Positions 60,961 through 64,000 of a stretch of DNA of 64,000 nt are shown one piece after another. The stretch is from Rhea pennata. Taxonomy: Eukaryota; Chordata; Aves; Rheiformes; Rheidae. The stretch is taken from positions 205,499,876 to 205,563,875 of the forward strand of contig NC_084663.1 of assembly GCF_028389875.1 (NCBI RefSeq), read 5' to 3'. The notes beneath the pieces were generated by a model. The model saw only the letters and a program-made list of their open reading frames with translations, made no database searches and was not told the origin of the DNA. Made by a program: the position numbers and the translations under genes. How positions within the stretch are numbered: position 1 is the stretch's first letter; each line of letters starts with the position of its first letter.

Positions 60961-63900
60961 GCTAGCAGCACCTGGGCTCGTTGATTCCTGATCACCCCTT
61001 AACTCCACCTGAATGGCGGGCCTTCTCCAGTGGCCCAGTTCTAGTTTGACCATGAGGCACAGGAAGGTAAGAGACAGGACTCCCTAAACTATGATTAGGA
61101 GGGAGAGAGTAAAAAAAGCTAAGATCTGCTCAGGCTAAAGCAAGTCCAGAGATCTTGCATTGTATGGGCAACACAAAGCCTCTGATCTTTTCCTAACAAT
61201 GAGAAAAACCTTATTTACTGCTCTACAAAATCTAACAAAGTCTACCAGAGCAACTCAAAGAAAGTTTGGTTCTCTGTAAATTCACTGCTCTATCAGGCAA
61301 AATAATTGTGGTTAGGAGCTGAAAATATATTACGACTGCCAGAGCAGTAGCTATGGGACTCAGTAGTCAATGAGAAATCTTCTGTAGTAGCAGATACTGG
61401 CAGGTGACTGTTTTGGGCAAATGGCAGAAGAAATTAAGGAGAAGAAATGAGGAGAAGGTTTCAGAAAATGGAACATTTTTAGGGGCCATGGGTGCATTTT
61501 TGAGCCTGTGGAAACAGGCTTTCAGGAAGAGATTGCTGTTACTTCCATTCACAGTGAGGGACGGTAACAACCACTTCTGATATCAGCTAGGACAAATATT
61601 TTTACTCTTCCCCTCACTAATGTGCTGGCCACCTGAGCTGTTTCAGTGGCCAGTAGGAGTGGGTTAACTGACTATGGGGTGAGGAAAGGTTTGGGTCATT
61701 TTGTGTGGAGCAAAACAAAGAGCCTCTGGCTGCATCCTCACACCAAAGTCTGCTGTCCTGTTCCCATGAACACTGATAGACTGCTGCAATTACAGAGTGT
61801 GTTTGCATCATTAATAGTGCCTAAGCCTTTGATAACAAACATCTTTAAGGGGGTTTGGAAGAAGCATCTAGATGTGATTCTTCAGGCACTGCTTTTATGT
61901 GGTTGTATTGTTTTTCTGAATCTATCTGATATGGACAAAATTTTGCAGCAGTATTGCATGCTAAAACTCTGTCTGAAAAGGTAGAATGAGGCTGGAGGAA
62001 AGTTTGATGCTTAACCAACTTGTAGGCCACCTTCAGGTCCTTTACCTTACTGTCCCATCTGGGGCTCTGTACTACCAGGGCTGTGACCGTGTCTTTAGAA
62101 AAAAAATCATCGTTTTTGTGCCTAAATACACAAATCCAGATATTTTCTGCATCTTAATCTCTTCCTACCAACTAAGAGAGTCCAACCTTTTTGGAGCTAT
62201 CCAGCTGCAAGTGCACAAAGATGATAACCCTGGAAGCAGCTAACATTTAAATGTCAAGGTAAAGTTCAGTCTGTATAACCTGAGAATAATATAGGTGCCC
62301 CTGCAAAACAGCACAGCCTATTTGGGCAAGCTACCATGCTCTGAGGCTAGATGACTGAACTTTTTGAAGCACAGACACATGCACATAAAGCTAGCAGTGC
62401 CAAAAATCCTGCCCAAATCTTTCTGAGTTGGGCAGGTGTATATCCACTGTTGGTGTCTGGGTTTTATCCTTTGCTTCCCATTAAACTGCATTCGTATCGT
62501 ATCCTTTGTTTCAATGTGTCAGGATTTTAGATCATGGTTAAACATGGACTAAAGGAGTCTGAAGTGTCTGGAGATTCTTTAATGTTCAGACTAATATTTT
62601 GTATTCAAAAATAACCAAATATTAATTTTCAGACATTAATTATAATAAAGGTAGGAATGATATCCTAGACAAAGTGTTATGTAAGAGTGCAGGAGGAACT
62701 CTACGTTACTCATCTGAATTTAACAAAACTGAGAGGGAGCCTTTTTATCTAGTCTGAAGTTTCACTAAATGTTTACAACTCTCTCACTGTTTACAACTCT
62801 CTCACTGTTTTGCCTCTTTTTCTGTTCCATCCTGATGAATTTACCAAGAGGTCTATTTATTAACTTTACACCATTTGTATTTATAGGGTGAAGAAACAAA
62901 CAGCGTTCTATTTTGCACAGCCACATTCCTATCTGGGAACACTAAATCTGACACTTGCCAATTTGGCCCATTCTCTTCAGTCTAAGCCAGTCTTCCTAAT
63001 GTGACTTCTCTGACCAGGGTCATTCAAGTGCAGCTAAGCAGTTGCCACCAAGTAACTGGGACTTGGGAATTGGTGGCATGCTCACAATGAGGCTAATCGT
63101 GTTCTAGTCCAACAAGACTACAAGAATGGTCTCAATCCTAGCAGCAAGGAAGTGTGTGCGTGTATGTGTGAAACACTGAAATGTCTATTAGCTTCAGGCA
63201 GCCTCTCAGCCCTTCTTGCAAATTGTCTCAAAAAAGGAACAAAACAATACTGCTTATCTGCACTTTTGCCCTCTCAAACATTTAGACTTTGGAGTTGCTT
63301 CTGTGCAAAAGACACCCCAACAGAAATGACCAGACTGAGTGGCAGAAAGTGTACAAAGAGGGGCTTGCATTTGATCTCAGAGAAATGATGCAAATGTGAA
63401 CAGTGTTCTTTCTGTTTTCAGCAGGTTTCTGACCTGCTGCTTTTCCTGTCAATGAGGTCAGCAGTGGGCTGTCAGCAAGGATGTGTGGGGGAGAGATTGC
63501 CAACTTTTGGAAGCGCAACTGATTATAAATGGAAATGCTTTCACACAGTATTATTTATGCAGTATACCCACAAATGACAGAGGCAGGTTAATTTTGGATG
63601 ACTTTAAGTCATATTTAAGCAGAATGCAAATCTGAAGAGGTGCTGGGTGATTTCAATAGCACAACAGATGTAAAAAATTGTTTGCCCAGTCAGCAAGTAA
63701 GCGAATTTTATCACTTTGAGTCTATAGCTTTTATGAATGACTGAAAATATATGAATTCCTTCATGAGTTTCACAGCCTACTGCAGACAGAGTTTAGTTAC
63801 ACTGGATATTGTGTTATTAATTATTAAATGGGACCATATTATCCATAATAGACTGCTGAACCACAGCTCTGTCACCAGCTCCCTTTTACCCTTTATCCCT

Positions 63901-63969
63901 TTATCATGCCAATAATAGTCTAACCTGTCTTGTTGCACGATACATTTGCTCTAATGTTTTATTTATGGT
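60961..63969. other. Upstream flank, no gene seen
   Basis: The first ~130 bp (to about 61090) might still be 5' CR1 sequence but cannot be aligned by eye. An 18-bp tandem duplication (gtttacaactctctcact) lies at 62771-62806. No exon or other element was recognised. Confidence 0.4.
62771..62806. repeat. Tandem duplication, two 18-bp copies
   Basis: Two adjacent identical copies of gtttacaactctctcact are present. Confidence 0.9.
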
Positions 63970-64000
63970 CATAGAATCAGCAAGGTTAGAAGGGACCTCT
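63970..64000 (-). mobile_element. CR1 3' end, cut by the window edge
   Basis: 'catagaatcagcaaggttag' followed by 'aagggacctct' is the reverse complement of a CR1 terminus. The element continues beyond the window. Confidence 0.85.

Noticed and set aside
1..64000. CRISPR arrays, operons, phage or bacterial defence systems
   Set aside because: The DNA is vertebrate: spliced receptor gene, CR1 LINEs and a CpG island; no regularly spaced repeats of CRISPR type were seen.

Overview
This window comes from a vertebrate nuclear genome, almost certainly a bird. It carries CR1 LINE insertions of several ages. Most are 5'-truncated and share the avian-type 3' end: a GGTTGGAAGGGACCTCTGGAG-like motif followed by short ATTCTATG or ATTCTGTG repeats. 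One single-copy gene is split into two coding exons by a very long intron, and bacterial features such as operons are absent.

The only protein-coding gene I can support is the melatonin receptor MT2 (MTNR1B) on the minus strand. Coding exon 1 is 45149-44918 and coding exon 2 is 8517-7649. The two join in phase across a GT-AG intron of 36,400 bp (44917-8518) to encode 366 residues. Exon 1 and its upstream side sit in a GC- and CpG-rich island of about 2 kb (roughly 43500-45720), with GC boxes and one weak TATA-like site. A possible polyadenylation signal lies about 200 bp beyond the stop codon.

Layout: 1-1006 is an old CR1 fragment. 1007-7648 is AT-rich downstream flank. 7649-45149 is MTNR1B. 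Its intron holds CR1 copies at about 9.0, 10.4, 12.1-13.7, 19.6-21.9, 22.4, 26.6, 33.0-34.8 and 41.7 kb, a decayed CR1/L3-like LINE at about 38.9-40.0 kb, MIR-like SINE relics and simple repeats including a 270-nt purine tract. 45150-64000 is upstream flank. It holds a tRNA-Ile-derived SINE with a CR1-type tail (46.03-46.15 kb), a clear MIR-like SINE (50.4 kb), an 88-nt hairpin (51.3 kb), a probable solo LTR (53.4-53.9 kb), the least decayed CR1 copy (58.5-60.96 kb) and the start of another CR1 at the right edge.

I found no cluster of genes acting together and no candidate for a new molecular system. The most unusual items are the tRNA/CR1 SINE, the multi-branched hairpin at 51308-51395, and the Glu/Ala tract in the receptor's extracellular N-terminus. 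Repeat calls rest on recognising family motifs by eye, so repeat boundaries are approximate unless a sequence landmark is given.
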